Below, in pieces: positions 12,101 to 20,626 of a stretch of DNA of 64,000 nucleotides. The DNA comes from Bombyx mori (lineage: Eukaryota; Arthropoda; Insecta; Lepidoptera; Bombycidae): assembly GCF_030269925.1 (NCBI RefSeq), contig NC_085129.1, forward strand, positions 20,823,501 through 20,887,500. Direction: 5' to 3'. Positions within the stretch are counted from its first letter, which is position 1. Every line of letters begins with the position of its first letter. Below the pieces are notes generated by a model. That model had not been told where the DNA came from. It did not search any database and was given only the letters and a program-made list of their open reading frames with translations. The translations under genes and the position numbers were made by a program.

Positions 12101-14898
12101 CATCTAATGCAAAGGTTATAGGATCTGATGGATCCATCAGGACGTGCCTTCTAGGATCGAAGTATTCTACCATGGATTCCGAAATGAGCCACAGTCTTGG
12201 CATGAGCCTGCGAAATAAGCTGGCGATTGTTTTTTTTTTTAATTCTCAAATTCAGTAATAATAGTGCGTACATAATACATAAAAACATCGTATATATTGT
12301 CGAAGTCAATTAAACGTGCCTTATTTATGGTTAATTCAAAACCTACTCGCCAGATCTTGATAAAACTTAAATCGCTTGCGAAGCAGCCGTCTTCAAGTAA
12401 ATAAAAAACTGAATCATCAAAAGCGCTTCACCCGGAAAAAAGCTCCGCGGTAACGCACATAAAAAGTACTGTCTAATTGCGACTTGCTTTTGAAGTCGTT
12501 CAAAAGTAATCACTGTTTAATTCGCGTGCCATAACAAACTTTTCGTTGCTTACCTATCGAAGGTCTCACAATGCAGACCGGCAGCTCCGTGTGACTATAC
12601 ACTATGGACTCAGCCAACGCCTTAGTCAGGGTGTAGGGGTTAGGATGATCTCCCTACAAAAAAAAAAAATTACCTATGCATGCAGAAAATTGACAGCTAA
12701 AACGGAATCACAGCAAGTTATCGGAACTCTGTCTCCGGAAAACGAGGTGTAATATGGGTGGCCTTTCCAGTTTCACCAGGACAAGTGGGCGAGCAAAGGC
12801 TCAGCCAGGAGGAGTGGGATATGCTAACAGCTGCCCAAGCGCCTCCCAAGGAGACCTAACAACTCAAGAGCAGCTGCTTCGCGAATGAATCTACTACCGG
12901 ATCGGAATCGCGACCCGCTGAGAAGATCCCGCGAGAAACTCAGCGGGTGATGCATGGGTTAAGTTACTCGTCGAACTCTTTGTCGAGTTCGACGAGTACG
13001 GTTTCCGGTGTCCCTAAGCCTGCTCCTAGTGTTAGAGCTGAAGGCGTCTAATGCAAAGGTTATTGGATCTGATGGATCCGTAAGGACGTGGGGTGAATTC
13101 TGTTAAACTTGCACTGCTTTATTGAGAATTCAGCACTGACAGGGTTTAATTAAATGAATTTATGTGATTTTAGTGTCGCAAACGCATCAGCCAATTCAAC
13201 AGTCGTATATATTACCTGTAAGCTATCGGCGATAACTTCAACCGTCTCCGGAGGTAGCATCCGGGTGCATCTGACGATGTTGTCCGGATCATGGGGAGGG
13301 GGATACACGCGCTCTTCAATATAAGACCTCGGAGCGTTGCTATACGCTGTGGAGACGTGGACTAGAGCCTGTAAATTGAGGTTTAGTTATGTGACCGAAC
13401 GCATCAGCGCCAACGGCTATTTAACCCTTGAAACTGGTATGAATGATAGTTTTGCAGAATAAATAGTCAATGTGAAGGCATAAAAAAGTACTGTGAAACT
13501 AAACTACCATGTGGTAGGACGTCTTGTGAGTCCATACGGATAGGTAACTACCCTCCTCTCACTTAAAAAATAAAACTATGTGTTACGCATTCATTCGCGG
13601 TCTTTCTTGCTTCCTAACACGACATTTCCCATCTCTCTCACTCAGTCAGCGTCCGGTAACTACCCTTCTCTCACTTAAAAAATAAAATTATGCGGTCCGC
13701 ATTCATTTGCCGTCTTTCTTACTTCCTAACATTACATCTCCTAACTGTTTCACTCAGTCATGCTCCATATCCGTCATTCATCTATACGGTTCCGCTCCGT
13801 TCGTACATTAATATGCTATTAAGCTTCAAAATGGCAGCATCCCCTACCTTCAGCTTGGGCATGTCTTCAGCCAACTTCAGCAGCGAAGCGGTGCCTTGAA
13901 CGTTGAGCGTGGTGGCGACGTGGAGAGGCTCCGTGAACCTGACCGTGGCCGCCGAGTGGAACACTGTGGTCACACGCCGCAGCAGTTCTCTTTGGTCGAC
14001 GCTAACTCCGAGATTCTGGACCGAAACGTCGCCCGTGATGGGGTGAAGCTTACTCAAGCGCTCGGGCCAACGAGTCCTGATGTGGTCAAATACCTGAAAG
14101 ATATTATTATTAAAGGCTGAACCTTAAAAACAAAACAGAACTAAATTGAACCAATTTTGATGCAGACTTTTGGGACTTTGCATGACTTAGACACCATGAT
14201 CGAGCATGTGTTCAAATCACTTAGGAGTTCTATTCTCCACTTTTCGGCACCCGATGAGGACAGTTCAAAGTCGCAAAATCCTGCGATTTCTTTTAGAATT
14301 TCATTCAAATCAGTTAATATGATCTAACACCGAAAATACAGTTTTATGGCCAGTACACGAAAGATTATATACAGCGCAATACGAGTCCTTGGACATCAGT
14401 AATACCAGAGTCAGAGCCAAGCCGCTGCCTACCGCACAAGAGTAGCATAAAAGCTCCACTGTTATTGACGAAAAGTTTGTTCTAAATGATGGTTCCCGCA
14501 ATACATTGTCGAGATACCTGCCAATTATGTCAATGACAAATCGCAATATGGCTGCATTAATTGCACAAACATACATATTAACAAATTTAATTCGTGAAAA
14601 AAACAAGACCTTTAAAACTTACTTGGTTCTTCAAAAGCTCTTTGTATCTCTGCTCGACCGTGAGGCCTCTCTTCGGCCTCATCAGGATATAAACTGTCTC
14701 AATACCTGGACAACTCCGCAAAAGCTTCTCCAATAGGGCTTTACCCACAAATCCTGTTCCTCCGGTCACGAGGATCACGGAACCGTCGTAGAAGTCAGCC
14801 ACGGCTTCCGCTGGACATGAACTCAGGAGTTGATAGTTTGGGAGACATTCTTGGTTGCGATTCACCATATTGGGATCGTTTCCATTCAGGAATTCCAT
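2911..14898 (-). CDS. Fatty acyl-CoA reductase (FAR), complete nine-exon gene
   Basis: Predicted NADPH-dependent reductase turning fatty acyl-CoA into fatty alcohol, used in insects for wax, cuticular lipid or pheromone precursors and usually bound to ER or peroxisome membrane. I joined nine exons on GT/AG borders: 14623-14898, 13848-14093, 13216-13368, 12554-12653, 8289-8348, 6069-6201, 5673-5780, 4950-5081 and 2911-3184. The lengths sum to 1482 nt, giving 493 residues plus TGA, and every junction phase agrees. Visible domains: Rossmann cofactor loop TGGTGFVG near residues 45-52; HVSTAYSN in exon 3; catalytic YTLTK (Tyr232, Lys236); PVYNVTSG and NPIQWGEF in exon 7; and a FAR C-terminal (Sterile-type) domain from about residue 360 (YVMWYPNF) to 455. 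The protein ends soon after the Sterile domain, without the longer hydrophobic tail of many FARs. Family is certain; substrate and tissue cannot be read from sequence. Confidence 0.92.
3500..3737. repeat. Dispersed repeat E, copy 1 (FAR intron 8)
   Basis: Shares GGAACGTATGAAAATAG, GAGGAAACGATAAGAAAGGG, AATGACA and AGATGGCGA in the same order with 45735-45920. Class unknown. Confidence 0.5.
3738..4595 (-). mobile_element. R1-clade LINE 3' end
   Basis: GC-rich block in an AT-rich intron. The minus strand codes CRHCSGCYEDTAEHTLAHCP, the C-terminal CCHC-type motif of R1-clade LINEs such as R1 and TRAS, followed by a long GC-rich 3' UTR and an A/T-rich tail at 3738-3770. It is 5'-truncated near 4595, where it meets a Bm1 copy. 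Inactive fragment inside FAR intron 8. Confidence 0.7.
4596..4854 (-). mobile_element. Bm1 SINE, 3' part lost
   Basis: Reads from the tRNA-like head (GAAGTCGTCGTGGTC on the minus strand) to TACTGTGC-like sequence at the junction with the R1-clade fragment. The A-rich 3' half is missing and the B-box region is degraded. Confidence 0.75.
4950..5081 (-). CDS. FAR exon 8, start of C-terminal domain (residues 359-403)
   Basis: Acceptor TTTCAG, donor GTGAGT. Encodes YVMWYPNFSFTESRLINTFW followed by a hydrophobic stretch ITCHFLPAFLYDLLL and RAQGRKA. This is the entry of the FAR_C (Sterile) domain. Confidence 0.9.
5225..5338 (-). mobile_element. BMC1-like 3' UTR fragment (FAR intron 7)
   Basis: GTGAGCTCACGGGGCTCAAG to GCGGCCCACTGAAAA in the reverse orientation of BMC1. 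Confidence 0.7.
5673..5780 (-). CDS. FAR exon 7 (residues 323-359)
   Basis: Acceptor TTTCCAG, donor GTAGGT. Encodes PGRCPVYNVTSGSINPIQWG and then EFTRLCVKWAKKNPT. The CPVYNxTSG and NPxxW motifs are hallmark FAR sequence before the Sterile domain. Confidence 0.9.
5812..6018 (+). mobile_element. Bm1 SINE with internal deletion (FAR intron 6)
   Basis: The head GAAGTCGTCGTGGCC is joined directly to CTGCCTATTTCTGCCGTG, so the rest of the tRNA-like head and about 45 bp of the body are gone. The 3' end and A tail are present. Confidence 0.85.
6069..6201 (-). CDS. FAR exon 6 (residues 279-323)
   Basis: Acceptor TTTCAG, donor GTATGC. Encodes GIIMEISRG, then YVVDLVPVDMVVNSCILAAW, the (D/A)(L/I)(V/I)PVD segment that closes the Rossmann domain in FARs. 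Confidence 0.9.
6349..7096 (-). repeat. Dispersed repeat A, copy 1, split by BMC1
   Basis: 6349-6525 and 6889-7096 together match, inverted, the copy at 46207-46550 (blocks AAAGTGTTT, AGCGAATTGAG, AGATGGCA, GCGTTGTACTTCTCGAGCG). Ends are GTTACGC and GCGTAAC-like, a weak terminal inverted repeat. No coding capacity. Unclassified DNA element or SINE. Confidence 0.55.
6526..6888 (-). mobile_element. BMC1-like 3' end inserted in repeat A
   Basis: A T run at 6526-6547 (poly-A of a minus-strand insert), then 3' UTR and the coding end RRPKHVISDPPDPLTVLLGT. 5'-truncated near 6888. Confidence 0.8.
7508..7572 (-). mobile_element. Jockey-like tail, second subfamily, short fragment
   Basis: ATTACTGGTGGCCCGGAGGC CTTTCC pattern after a T run, as at 11784 and 12757. 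Confidence 0.55.
7806..8235 (-). mobile_element. Bm1 SINE, near full length (FAR intron 5)
   Basis: Reverse copy from the A tail to the tRNA-related head; box-B-like GGTGTTCGAATCC lies near 8166-8178. Ends 53 bp before FAR exon 5. Confidence 0.9.
8289..8348 (-). CDS. FAR exon 5 (residues 259-279)
   Basis: A 60-nt micro-exon: acceptor ATTACAG, donor GTGAGT. Its two-base start completes the codon left open by exon 4. VTAASQEPYPGWIDNIYGVTG is the EPxPGWxDN(xxG) signature of FARs. Confidence 0.9.
8437..8662 (+). repeat. Dispersed repeat D, copy 1
   Basis: ATACGCTTTTCTTAGCTTCAG, CATGATTTTGACCCCCTTCG and AATTTGGTATACTTATTAAG blocks, also at 11353-11540 and 42130-42590. Widespread lepidopteran repeat type, class not settled. 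Confidence 0.55.
8968..9130 (+). repeat. Dispersed repeat F, copy 1
   Basis: Begins ACTAGCTTGACCCGATTCAC with the hairpin GATTCACC/GGTGAATC, then TTACGTATGGGG and CACTATTTAGTTGTTAG. A second copy follows the 3' LTR at 27390-27530. Confidence 0.5.
9307..9750 (-). mobile_element. Bm1 SINE, full length
   Basis: Complete from A/T-rich tail to the head ending in GGCCTAAAGGATAAGACAG (minus strand). Confidence 0.9.
9751..9862 (-). mobile_element. Bm1 head fragment abutting the previous copy
   Basis: A second reverse head segment (CACCGGTGTTCGAATTCCGC to CACGATGAAC on the minus strand) directly follows the full-length copy. Confidence 0.7.
9896..10140 (+). mobile_element. Bm1 SINE body
   Basis: ATTACTGGTGGTAGGACCTC to AAGCAATAAAAAAA; no tRNA head. 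Confidence 0.9.
10141..10555. other. AT-rich intron 4 sequence, nothing recognised
   Basis: No repeat family or exon supported. Confidence 0.35.
10558..10780 (+). mobile_element. Non-autonomous Helitron H3, copy 1
   Basis: 5' TCTATACTAATATATAAATC and 3' GCGAGTACGGCTAG, i.e. TC...CTAG termini with a GC-rich stretch just before the end. No coding sequence. An inverted copy is at 51670. Confidence 0.7.
10985..11215 (-). mobile_element. LINE RT C-terminal fragment
   Basis: Minus strand codes VLEYLGHIARKDGSNLERLV, the (F/Y)(F/L)GHIARR..NLE(R/K)L(I/V) pattern at the C-terminus of many insect LINE endonuclease-reverse transcriptases. Confidence 0.6.
11252..11326 (-). mobile_element. tRNA-like SINE head
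   Basis: Minus strand has box A-like GGTGGTAGTTAGCGAAC and box B-like GGTTTGATTCC with no foldable cloverleaf. Related to 57781-57898. Confidence 0.5.
11353..11540 (+). repeat. Dispersed repeat D, copy 2
   Basis: TTAATACGCTTTTATTAGCT and TTTGGTATACTTATTAAGGA as in copy 1. Confidence 0.5.
11784..12229 (-). mobile_element. Jockey-like LINE 3' end, second subfamily
   Basis: Reverse insert. The minus strand codes the ORF2 end DPRRHVLMDPSDPITFALDA, parallel to RRRPKHVISDPPDPLTVLLG of BMC1 at 23740, followed by the 3' UTR and CCGGGCCAACAGTAATTC. Confidence 0.75.
12554..12653 (-). CDS. FAR exon 4 with YxxxK active site (residues 226-259)
   Basis: Acceptor TTTGTAG, donor GTAAGC, starts in phase 0 and ends one base into codon 259. 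It encodes GDHPNPYTLTKALAESIV followed by LPVCIVRPSI. Tyr232 and Lys236 make the short-chain dehydrogenase YxxxK pair. Confidence 0.92.
12757..13091 (-). mobile_element. Jockey-like LINE 3' end, second subfamily (FAR intron 3)
   Basis: GGTGGCCTTTCCAGTTTCAC to GATGGATCCGTAAGGACGTG, about 85-90% similar by eye to 11784-12150. It ends about 125 bp before exon 3. Confidence 0.75.
13216..13368 (-). CDS. FAR exon 3 (residues 175-225)
   Basis: Acceptor TTTACAG, donor GTAATA, 51 whole codons. It has no internal ATG near its start and is only 153 nt, so start-to-stop ORF calling misses it. ALVHVSTAYSNAPRSYIEE matches the FAR HVSTAY(S/C)N motif. Confidence 0.9.
13507..13557 (+). mobile_element. Bm1 fragment (FAR intron 2)
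   Basis: TGTGGTAGGACGTCTTGTGA GTCC and about 25 further bp. Confidence 0.6.
13543..13766 (+). repeat. Two-copy tandem repeat, 112-bp period (FAR intron 2)
   Basis: GGTAACTACCCTYCTCTCAC starts at 13543 and again at 13655; the units share TTAAAAAATAAAA, CGCATTCATT and TTTCTTNCTTCCTAACA blocks. The first unit starts inside the Bm1 fragment. Confidence 0.75.
13848..14093 (-). CDS. FAR exon 2 (residues 93-174)
   Basis: Acceptor TTTCAG, donor GTAGGG, phase 0 at both ends. Encodes VFDHIRTRWPERL, then ITGDV and VFHSAATVRF, the stretch between the cofactor loop and the catalytic region conserved in FARs, and NVQGTASLLKLAEDM. Confidence 0.9.
14388..14442 (-). repeat. Jockey-type tail fragment (FAR intron 1)
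   Basis: CCAGAGTCAGAGCCAAGCCG CTGCCTACCG resembles the reverse tail at 43062 and 59893. Confidence 0.4.
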
Positions 14899-14905
14899 CT
14901 GTTTC
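14623..14905 (-). CDS. FAR exon 1 (residues 1-92), with short 5' UTR part
   Basis: The ATG is at 14898-14896. Residues 41-53 form the nucleotide-binding loop ending GGTGFVGK. The donor is GTAAGT right after codon 92 (phase 0). A TTGTAG acceptor lies 7 bp before the ATG, so the exon starts at 14905 and a non-coding first exon should lie upstream, beyond 14905. I could not place it. Confidence 0.9.
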
Positions 14906-15129
14906 CTACAATGATATCAACAGTGAATTAGGTCGAATGAGTAATTTTTATTAGATTTATTGTCCCTCGTGTGCTCTTTTATCATTATTGAAGTTATTTA
15001 TGATTACATATCAAGTGCTTTTTTCTTCTTGAACAAATTGGAATTGGCCTCTCGAATGAACCACTGATCTCACTCCCATCAACTCAACTGAACCTAATCC
15101 GGCAACGTATAGTGCTCTAAGGAATTGCT

Positions 15130-15284
15130 CACTTGGGACTACAACATTTGCAGATGCATTTAGAGCTTGGCTGTGTTCATTCTAAGGGGGCTAAGCATCC
15201 GAAAAAGGCCCTCTGTCATCTGCCAGGAACGTGTTATGAGCTTCTTCGGACACATCATGCGGTCTCCCAGAGAAGACATTAGAG
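15130..15284 (+). mobile_element. LINE RT C-terminal fragment
   Basis: Codes RLSIRKRPSVICQERVMSFF GHI, a LINE RT C-terminal pattern. Ends at a BMC1 tail. Confidence 0.5.
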
Positions 15285-15572
15285 AACGTCCCGATCCATT
15301 AACTGTGCTTTTAGGTACCACAAGCACCAGTCCTCGTCGAACCCGTTGCTTGCGACGAAGGGCTCGACGAGCGAATTAGCTCATAGACACAGGCCAATAA
15401 GTTTCTCGCCGGATCTTCTCAGTGGGTCGCGTTTCCGACCCGGTGGTAGATTCTGCGAAGCACTGCTCTTGCTAGGGCCAGTGCCAGCAACACTCCGGTT
15501 TGAGCCCCGTGAGCTCACCTACATGTTAAGACGAAGCTGAAATAGCCTCTCAAGGCAATCAGCATAGGTAAA
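15285..15572 (+). mobile_element. BMC1-like LINE 3' end
   Basis: Coding end DPLTVLLGTTSTS..RRTRCLRRRARRAN, then the 3' UTR to CAATCAGCATAGGTA. Confidence 0.8.
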
Positions 15573-15785
15573 GAGAAGTTCATAATTTCGGGTCGCATAT
15601 GAGGCCAAGGGCGCCCTAGGCAAAACACCATCCAGATGGTCAGATCTGGTAAAAAAAGCGGTTGGTGGTATTCTATACCATGCGGTCCATGCCACCCATG
15701 ATCGAACACTGTAGAGGAACGTCATATGTGGTCGCGATCCCCAGCAGTGAGGGAATGATGAAGAAGTAGTGGAAGAAGTAGTAGT

Positions 15786-16031
15786 TACTGGTGATAGGAC
15801 CTCTTGTGAGTCCTCACGGGTAGGTACCACCACCCTGCCTATTTCTGCCGTGAAGCAGTAATGCGTTTCGGTTTGAAGGGTGGGGCAGCCGTTGTAACTA
15901 TAATTGAGACCCTTAGAACTTATATCTCAAGATGGGTGGCGCATTTACGTTGTAGATGTCTATGGGCTCCAGTAACCACTTAACACCAAGTGGGCTGTGA
16001 GCTCGTCCACTCATCTAAGCAATAAAAAAAT
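15786..16031 (+). mobile_element. Bm1 SINE body
   Basis: TACTGGTGATAGGACCTCTT to AAGCAATAAAAAAATAAA. Confidence 0.9.
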
Positions 16032-16445
16032 AAAAAAATAAAAGAAAATGGCTGATGTTCATGACCTATGACGATGTCCCCTCAAAATCGTGCACGTCGT
16101 ATCCTCGCCTATGCCATCGAAGGCACAAGAAGCCTTTTGATTCTACGAACAACATAGCAATTTTCACAATAAAATGGTGACTTCGCGATATTCAAAGCCG
16201 GATTTATCCGGGACCCCCATCTGACCGGGACCCATAGCAAACGAAACCCGGTCATCGTTAGCTTGAAAACGAAAAGCATTATATAATTAACTCACTGAAA
16301 AGCTTCCATTTTGTCTGTCGTCGTTAATAATGTAATGTCGTCCATATTGAGCTGTTTTGCTTCAACAATATTACGTCCTGCAACAAAGAAAGCAAAAGTC
16401 TTTCAACAAATGCAATTGGAGATCGCCACGCAGCAATATCTTAAG
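16032..16445. other. Nothing recognised
   Basis: Mixed-composition sequence without a supported feature. Confidence 0.35.
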
Positions 16446-16447
16446 TT

Positions 16448-16692
16448 TTTTATTTTTTTTATTGCACAAATGGGTGGACGAGCTCACAGCCCACCTGGTG
16501 TTAAGTGGTTGTCGAAGCGCATAGAAATCTACAACGTAAATGCGCCACCCACCTTGAGATATAAGTTCTAAGGTCTCAGTATAGTTACAACGGCTGCCCC
16601 GCCCTTCGAACCGAAACGCATTACTGCTTCACGGCTCAAATAGGCGGGGTGGTGGCACTTACCCGTGCGTCACAAGACGTCCTACCACCAGT
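16448..16692 (-). mobile_element. Bm1 SINE body
   Basis: TTTATTGCACAAATGGGTGG to GACGTCCTACCACCAGT. Confidence 0.9.
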
Positions 16693-17069
16693 GAAAAATT
16701 TATAATATCAGCGATAGATTTCTACTGTCCATTAAAGCTGTATTCAAGAGTCGACCTTGAATCGATTTCACGCTAAAGCCAATGAAATTTCATAAAGTTC
16801 ATATCGTAACACCGCGTTGGGTAACTGGTCATCTGACACGCATTAGAAATGCTATTGCATTACGCACTGAACCTTGAACCGTTGCGATCATCTATAGTTT
16901 TCTAATTTGAGATGAGCGAGTTTGCTGGAGACGCATCCGCAACCCCTTACGTCCGCGTCCTGGCCACTATAGCGAGAACCTCAACCTAACCTAAATCATA
17001 GATGGTTGCCCCACCATTCGAACCGCTATCAATTCGCTCACTAAAAATCGGTATTAATATTGTAATCTA
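16693..17069. other. Nothing recognised
   Basis: Sequence between a Bm1 copy and a Helitron; no supported feature. Confidence 0.35.
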
Positions 17070-17504
17070 TCTTATACTAATATTATAAAGAGGAAATATT
17101 TGTTTGTTTGTTTGTATTGAATAGGCTCCGAAATTACTGAACCGATTTGAAAAAATTTTTCACTGTTTGAAAGCTACACCATTCCCGAGTAACATAAGCT
17201 ATAATCTTTTTTGAAAAAAATTTGGGTTCCTTACTAAAACTGCAATAAAGTAACCGAAGGTGTAAAAAAATTACCTAAAATATTCTTTACATCACGTGCG
17301 CTGCGAAAACTATTGATGATAGAATAAAGTAATGTACAACGACTTTGTAGAACACATTATTATTTACAAAAAGTGTCGCGACGGCATATGTCTAACTATT
17401 GTAGTTATGCCACAATAGGTGTTATTTTATTTAAAAGAAAAACAACGTCAAATATTGTTGAAATTTTTGTTAAAGAACCGAGCGGAACCGGAGCGGGCCG
17501 CTAG
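17070..17504 (+). mobile_element. Non-autonomous Helitron H2, copy 1
   Basis: 5' TCTTATACTAATATTATAAAG, a (GTTT)n stretch, and 3' GAGCGGGCCGCTAG with a GC-rich palindromic end. Copies at 57899 and 63559. No ORF. Confidence 0.75.
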
Positions 17505-17538
17505 TCAAATGATAAAACTAATATCGTTAATATTAAAA

Positions 17539-17834
17539 TCGTGTAATAAAAATCAAACCAGCAAAATTATAATTTACGTAATTACTACTGGTACGACGTC
17601 TGGCAAGTCCGTGCGGGTATGTACCATCATCCTTCCTATTTCTGCCGTGAAGCAGTAATGCATTTCGGTTTGAAGAGCGGGGCTGCGGTGGTAACTATAC
17701 TGAGACCCTAGAACTTATATCTCAAGGTGGATGGCGCATTTACGCTATAAATGTTCATGGGCTCCAGTAACCACTTAACACCAGATGGGCTGTGGGATGG
17801 GATGGGTCCACCCATCTAAGCAATAAAAAAAAAA
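17539..17834 (+). mobile_element. Bm1 SINE, middle and 3' part
   Basis: CGTGTAATAAAAATCAAACC to AAGCAATAAAAAAAAAA, starting 35 bp after the Helitron end. Confidence 0.85.
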
Positions 17835-18059
17835 ATTTTTTTAAAGATAAAGTGTCCGTGCGAATTGTGGTCACACCTTTCTCTTTGCCGACGCGGAGAA
17901 GTACGTTAATGACAGATCCTCTCACTACAGGGTCTGGTGTTGCAACGTGCTAATGAACCTCGAAGGCAAAATGAATCACTTGAGATTCATTTTACCACAT
18001 ATCATTTTGTCACGAATACATACGGTACCTTGTTTGATAAACCCAAAAATACTTTCTTT

Positions 18060-18228
18060 CTTATCAGCCCATGGACGTCCACTGCTGGACATAGGCCTCC
18101 CCCAGGCCTCGCCACAAAGATCGGACCTGTGCGGCCTGCATCCAGCGGATCCCCGCGAACTTTAATAGATGGTCGGCCCATCTTGTGGGAGGCCTACCCA
18201 CGCTACGTCTTCCAGTTCCCAAAAATAC
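18060..18228 (-). mobile_element. LINE ORF2 C-terminus (EAYVQQWTSMG type)
   Basis: Minus strand codes GRPPTRWADHL, then AAQVRSLWRGLGEAYVQQWT SMG and stop. This is the common C-terminus of an insect LINE endonuclease-reverse transcriptase. No RT core remains. Confidence 0.75.
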
Positions 18229-18400
18229 GCCTTATGCGAATTATCCGTATTGGACGTAGGGGCTAAGCGTTTAGCTACCCTGGTTTTTAGCAGAGAGACA
18301 AATGTGTTCGTGGCTGATTCTTGGACATAATTTAAGCTACTTTTACGGTTTTATCTCGTTCGCAAACGATTGAGAGGCTGGCCTCTTTGTCGAGGTATAC

Positions 18401-18483
18401 GACGAAAGGGAAGATATTTCACCGAGCGGGTGATATTGCTCGGTAGACCGACGGTCTGAAGGTTGTTGTTCAGAACTTATTTA
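18401..18483. repeat. Dispersed hairpin-bearing repeat G, copy 1
   Basis: TTTCACCGAGCGGGTGATAT, then TGCTCGGTAGACCGACGGTC; ACCGAGC pairs with GCTCGGT. The second copy is at 39129-39216. Confidence 0.5.
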
Positions 18484-18515
18484 TATACAAGCTTATCTTG
18501 ATAATGTTTGAACTT

Positions 18516-18567
18516 TACTGAGACCTTAGAACTTATATCTGAAGGTGGGTGGCGCATTTACGTTGTA
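18516..18567 (+). mobile_element. Bm1 fragment
   Basis: TTACTGAGACCTTAGAACTT to GCGCATTTACGTTGTA; cut off where a T run starts. Confidence 0.7.
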
Positions 18568-19550
18568 TCTTTTTTTCTTTTTTTTTATAATAGCAATCTG
18601 CCGATGCTTTCAGCAATTTCTGCCAGTGTCGTGTTATGGCTACACATGGAACATTGTCGAGCTATTTAAACACACTTTATATTATGAAAAGTATCCAATT
18701 TTGGAAATAATAATGGTGCCTGGGACTAACACAAAATTAATGTTACTATAAACTTACATATTATAATAAAGATTATGTACAGAGAATAATGCACTACATA
18801 TAATTATAATTTTATAGACTTAGTAGTTATAAACTTAATAAAAGCATTTATAATACGGGGGTCTGGGAATAGTGAGAGGAGGTGGCGGACATTTACCGGC
18901 CGTTGAATTTTCAGTTCGCTAATAACTTGGTCCCATATGAATGAGTTGTTCAAGCGACAATTGAGGAAAATGTGATCTATACTGCCGTCGTCCAAACTAC
19001 ATTCACACAACGAATTGTCACATATTCTAGTTTTATGTAGAAATACCGGAGAACAGCAATGACCTAAACGAACTCTACAGAGCACAGATATAACAGGTTT
19101 GGGAATCTTTTTGAATTTAAAAAACCACGGTTTTGTAGGAATGGTGGGTTGGATTGAAGCATATAAGCCTCCCTTTGTCTTACTGGACTCTATCCAGTAG
19201 GCTTGCCATGACTTACTTAAATTAGACTTAGCAAGATGGAGTAAATCATAAGTTTGGACAGAGTGATGTTTTAGGTCGGCTAGGCTGCTGGAGATTGCGG
19301 CTTTGGCCAATGAATCAGCAATCTCATTACCTCTGATGCCAGAGTGGCCAGGAATCCATACCAAGAAAATGTCGATCTGCTTCTTCGAGCATGAAAACAA
19401 ACAATTTTTAATTTCAGAGACTATTGAACTGCGGAGTTTATCCCTGAAAGGGTTTTTGACGATAGCGTCCAGGGCACTTCTAGAGTCTGAAAAAATAACT
19501 GCCTTTGTAATAGTGCTATGGGAAGAAACAAACTGACATAATAATTTTTA
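18568..19550 (-). mobile_element. LINE fragment with RNase H domain
   Basis: The minus strand codes an RNase H module: FSDSRSALDAI (first Asp) near 19490, then WIPGHSGIRGNEIADSLAKA with the His and Asp active residues, and a C-terminal half CRVRLGHC..CECSLDDGSIDHIFLNC with a Cys/His knuckle, ending FITTKSIKL and stop at 18804. The frame is open back to about 19545, earlier than the first in-frame start at 19400. RNase H after RT is typical of I-group LINEs and some jockey relatives. The RT is missing, so the copy is dead. Confidence 0.75.
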
Positions 19551-19558
19551 ATATCTAT

Positions 19559-19749
19559 GAAAGTGCACAAATGTGGAAAAATGAAACCAAGCCGCGGAAC
19601 GTAACTTTTCGGGATCCTCCAAAAAGTCCACTAAAAAAGTCTCAGTAAATGACCACCATTTTACTGAGATTTCTTCCCACATCATCTCATCTCATTGGAG
19701 AAGTTACGTTCAGCGGCCTTGTTTGATTTTTCCACATTTGTGCACTTTC
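19559..19749. mobile_element. 191-bp MITE with long inverted ends
   Basis: Left arm GAAAGTGCACAAATGTGGAA and continuing, about 50 bp, pairs with the right arm ending TTCCACATTTGTGCACTTTC with a few mismatches. No coding capacity. I could not settle the target duplication. Confidence 0.65.
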
Positions 19750-20175
19750 AAAAATACTAAACAGCTAATAAACCAACATTATTACACATTTAAGCCTGGA
19801 GAAACACAAAATAGACAAAATAAAACAAATCACACAATTTCCCTCCTCGCGTTCCCGCCAAAAAGTCCTTACGAACAAGTAAGCTTGGCACGGCCATAGA
19901 TAATACACATAAATTAGTTATAAATAAGCAACTCAAGCACTGCAACACACCTATGCAATAAAAATTAAATAAATAAAAAGCTGTAACATTGGTAGAAGGT
20001 GGAGGAATTGCACATTCTGCCTTGAATTTACTACTAAACATTTGCACTGATTTCCATTGATTAGTTGATACTAAGCACCAATTTACAACATCACCAGAAG
20101 AAATGAACGATGGCGAAGGTCACTTTAGGCACTGGACATAACGTTAAAATAAATAAAAAATTATAATAAATTTAA
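19750..20175. other. Nothing recognised
   Basis: AT-rich, no repeat or exon supported. Confidence 0.3.
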
Positions 20176-20179
20176 AATT

Positions 20180-20467
20180 TTTGTATACAAAAAGGAATTA
20201 CTGTTTGTTAGTCTCGCTAAAACTCGAGAACGGCTGGACCGATTTGGTTAATTTTGGTCTTGAATTATTTGTGGAAATCCAGAGAAGGTTTAAAAGGTAG
20301 ATAAATATGAAAACGCTCGGAATTAAATAAAAATAACAATTTTGTTTTTCCTTTGATGTGTCCCCCGTCGGACGGATTCCTTTTGTTTGTTTTAAGTTTA
20401 TTTTATACAAAAGTTTAGGTCTTTTATTTATCCATTGAGACACTACGAAGTCTGCCGGGTTAGCTAG
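20180..20467 (+). mobile_element. Non-autonomous Helitron H4, copy 1
   Basis: TCTCGCTAAAACTCGAGAAC near the 5' end and GTCTGCCGGGTTAGCTAG at the 3' end. Copies at 29046 (inverted), 51212 (partial) and 61756. Confidence 0.7.
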
Positions 20468-20626
20468 TTTTTAAACAATTTTTTAATAAATAATCAATTT
20501 TTAGTCGAGCCATGGTTCTGTTGTTAGGTGATCTTCGTCAGACTCCTCCAATCGTTCCCCGATCAAGTGTTGCTGACGAACTAAAGGCATTTGTGACAGC
20601 GTGCAAAGACACTCGAATTAACAATT

